The position numbers and the translations under genes are program-made. From an uncultured Eggerthellaceae bacterium (GTDB taxonomy: Bacteria > Actinomycetota > Coriobacteriia > Coriobacteriales > Eggerthellaceae), in the NCBI GenBank assembly GCA_934631995.1, contig CAKTYF010000125.1, forward strand, positions 1-5,571: 5,571 bases of DNA, given 5' to 3'. The notes beneath the pieces were generated by a model, which saw nothing but the letters and a program-made list of their open reading frames with translations, was not told where the DNA came from and made no database searches. Positions within the stretch are counted from its first letter, which is position 1; every line of letters begins with the position of its first letter. Below, piece by piece: positions 4,328 to 5,571 of this stretch.

Positions 4328-5571
4328 ATGGCGGAAGGTCGTATAAGCGACGAAGAAATCCAAAAAGTACGCGAAGCAAGCGACCTGGTGGCACTCATGG
4401 GCGAGCGTTCGCCCATGCGCCAAAAAGGGCGTGATTTTTGGTGTTGCTGCCCCATCCATAACGAGAAAACCCCTTCCTGCAAAGTGGATCCCTCAACGCA
4501 GCTGTGGCACTGTTTTGGTTGCGGGGAAGGCGGCGATATTTTCGGCTTTCTTATGAAGGTCGATGGCATGTCGTTTCCCGAGGCCGTTCAGTTTCTTGCC
4601 GATAAAGCGCATATTACGCTCACGCGTTCGGGCAAAGACGATGGGGGAGCCTCGAACTCCAAGAAGGCGCGTCTGAAGCAAGTCTGCGCCGAGACCGCCG
4701 ATTTCTATCATTTCCAGCTGATGCGTGTGAAAAGCGCGCCAACCGATGCCGCCCGCGCGTATTTAGCGGGGCGCAACTTGGGTGGTGCTATCCCGCGCGA
4801 GTGGATGCTGGGCTTTGCCCCTGGTTCAGGCACGTTAGTGCGCCATTTGAGCTCGAAGGGTTTCACGCCCGATGAAATGGTGGAAGCAAACGTTGCTTTG
4901 CGGGGCGATAATGGCCGCGTGCGCGACCGATTCTATAACCGCATTATGTTTCCCATTCGCGATGTGCAGGGGGATTGCATAGCATTTGGCGGGCGCATTA
5001 TCGGCGATGGTCAGCCGAAGTACCTGAATTCCCAGGAAACGCCACTGTTCCATAAGTCCACGGTGCTCTACGGCCTTGACAAGGCGAAAACCGCTATGGC
5101 TGCCACGGGTGATGCCATTGTGGTGGAAGGCTATACCGACGTCATAGCGCTTCACCGCGCGGGCGTTGATAATGCGGTGGCAACATTGGGAACGGCGCTG
5201 ACCAGGCAACATATCCGCACATTATCGCGTCATGCGAAAAACAGGATCATCTATCTTTTCGATGGCGACGAAGCAGGTCAGCGCGCCGCCGATCGCGCGC
5301 TGCAATTCATCGACAGCTCCATTACGCCCGAGGCGGGGCGCACACGCATCGATTTGTGCGCGGTCACGCTTCCGGACAACCTTGATCCGGCGGATTTCGT
5401 GGAAAAGCGCGGCGCGCAGGCGTTGCGGGAATGCCTTGCTCAGGCAAAGCCGCTTTTGGAATATGGCATTGAACGGCGTTTGAGCAAGCACGATCTTTCC
5501 ACGGCGGAGGGGCGTTCGCGCGCCTTCACCGATGCGATTGCGGTTTTGGCGCCTATCAAAGACTCTCTTTT
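4328..5571 (+). CDS. dnaG: DNA primase (N-terminal part, runs off the window)
   Basis: DnaG makes the short RNA primers for chromosome replication and works with the DnaB helicase. The 414 codons present cover the first two domains. The zinc ribbon is intact as C41-x2-H44-x17-C62-x2-C65 (CPIHNEKTPS to HCFGCGEGGD). The catalytic core has the basic motif RDRFYNRIMFPIRD at about 199-212, KYLNSQETPLFHK at 231-243, the TOPRIM glutamate E267 in VVEGYTD, and the metal-binding pair D312 and D314 in LFDGDEAG. The helicase-binding C-terminal domain lies beyond the edge; primases are usually about 580-650 residues. The ATG is the only in-frame start nearby. AGGGGTG at 4310-4316 is its ribosome binding site, at a slightly long 11-base spacing. 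C51 replaces the usual phenylalanine after TPS, and two extra cysteines (C39, C40) precede the zinc site. Confidence 0.96.
   Translation, partial: MAEGRISDEEIQKVREASDLVALMGERSPMRQKGRDFWCCCPIHNEKTPSCKVDPSTQLWHCFGCGEGGDIFGFLMKVDGMSFPEAVQFLADKAHITLTRSGKDDGGASNSKKARLKQVCAETADFYHFQLMRVKSAPTDAARAYLAGRNLGGAIPREWMLGFAPGSGTLVRHLSSKGFTPDEMVEANVALRGDNGRVRDRFYNRIMFPIRDVQGDCIAFGGRIIGDGQPKYLNSQETPLFHKSTVLYGLDKAKTAMAATGDAIVVEGYTDVIALHRAGVDNAVATLGTALTRQHIRTLSRHAKNRIIYLFDGDEAGQRAADRALQFIDSSITPEAGRTRIDLCAVTLPDNLDPADFVEKRGAQALRECLAQAKPLLEYGIERRLSKHDLSTAEGRSRAFTDAIAVLAPIKDSL
4396..4417. repeat. Perfect inverted repeat inside the start of dnaG
   Basis: A 9-bp perfect stem (4396-4404 with 4409-4417, beginning CATGGGCGA) encloses the loop GCGT. 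It covers dnaG codons 23-30, encoding LMGERSPM, about 70 bases after the start codon. No T-run follows on either strand, so it is not a terminator. It may be only codon chance or may affect translation. Confidence 0.45.

Noticed and set aside
4835..5212. 125-codon minus-strand frame across dnaG
   Set aside because: It is antisense to the primase catalytic core, which has every expected motif in the sense frame.
1..5571. CRISPR array, insertion sequence, phage or integrase signatures
   Set aside because: No regularly spaced repeats, transposase or integrase motifs, or terminal inverted repeats were seen on either strand.

Overview
The window looks like a stretch of ordinary bacterial chromosome from the class Coriobacteriia, most likely order Eggerthellales (the Eggerthella, Slackia, Adlercreutzia and Cryptobacterium group). 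This rests on three things. One gene encodes a LuxR-type regulator fused to about twelve membrane segments, an architecture abundant in that group. The dgt–dnaG neighbourhood is typical of actinobacteria. Base composition is moderate (about half G+C by eye), with strong GAAAGG-type ribosome binding sites. Genus assignment is inference and is not secure.

Left part (1-650). The last 29 codons of an unidentified gene end at a clear intrinsic terminator. Next comes tatA (258-527), which encodes the pore-forming subunit of the twin-arginine protein export system. A second strong hairpin with a short T-run closes tatA, so tatA appears to be a single-gene transcript. No tatC is present in the window.

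Middle (650-2434). A non-coding leader of about 200 bases carries an imperfect hairpin, a direct repeat and a possible promoter. It precedes a 493-residue integral-membrane LuxR regulator (847-2328). The tatA and luxR upstream regions share two short words in the same order, with spacings that differ by 10 bases. A common regulator is therefore possible but unproven.

Right part (2435-5571). This is a DNA replication and nucleotide group: an HD-domain dNTP triphosphohydrolase (dgt-like), a minus-strand RNase HI (rnhA), and the first 414 codons of DNA primase (dnaG), which runs off the window. dgt and rnhA converge across 55 bases. rnhA and dnaG diverge from a shared 134-base region that contains a perfect TATAAT box. 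Functionally, primase makes RNA primers, RNase HI degrades RNA in RNA-DNA hybrids, and the triphosphohydrolase trims dNTP pools.

I do not see a new mobile, defence or CRISPR-like system. The most unusual items are the membrane-embedded LuxR regulator with its structured upstream region, the Escherichia coli-like RNase HI placed inside the dgt–dnaG pair, and small regulatory repeats and hairpins.
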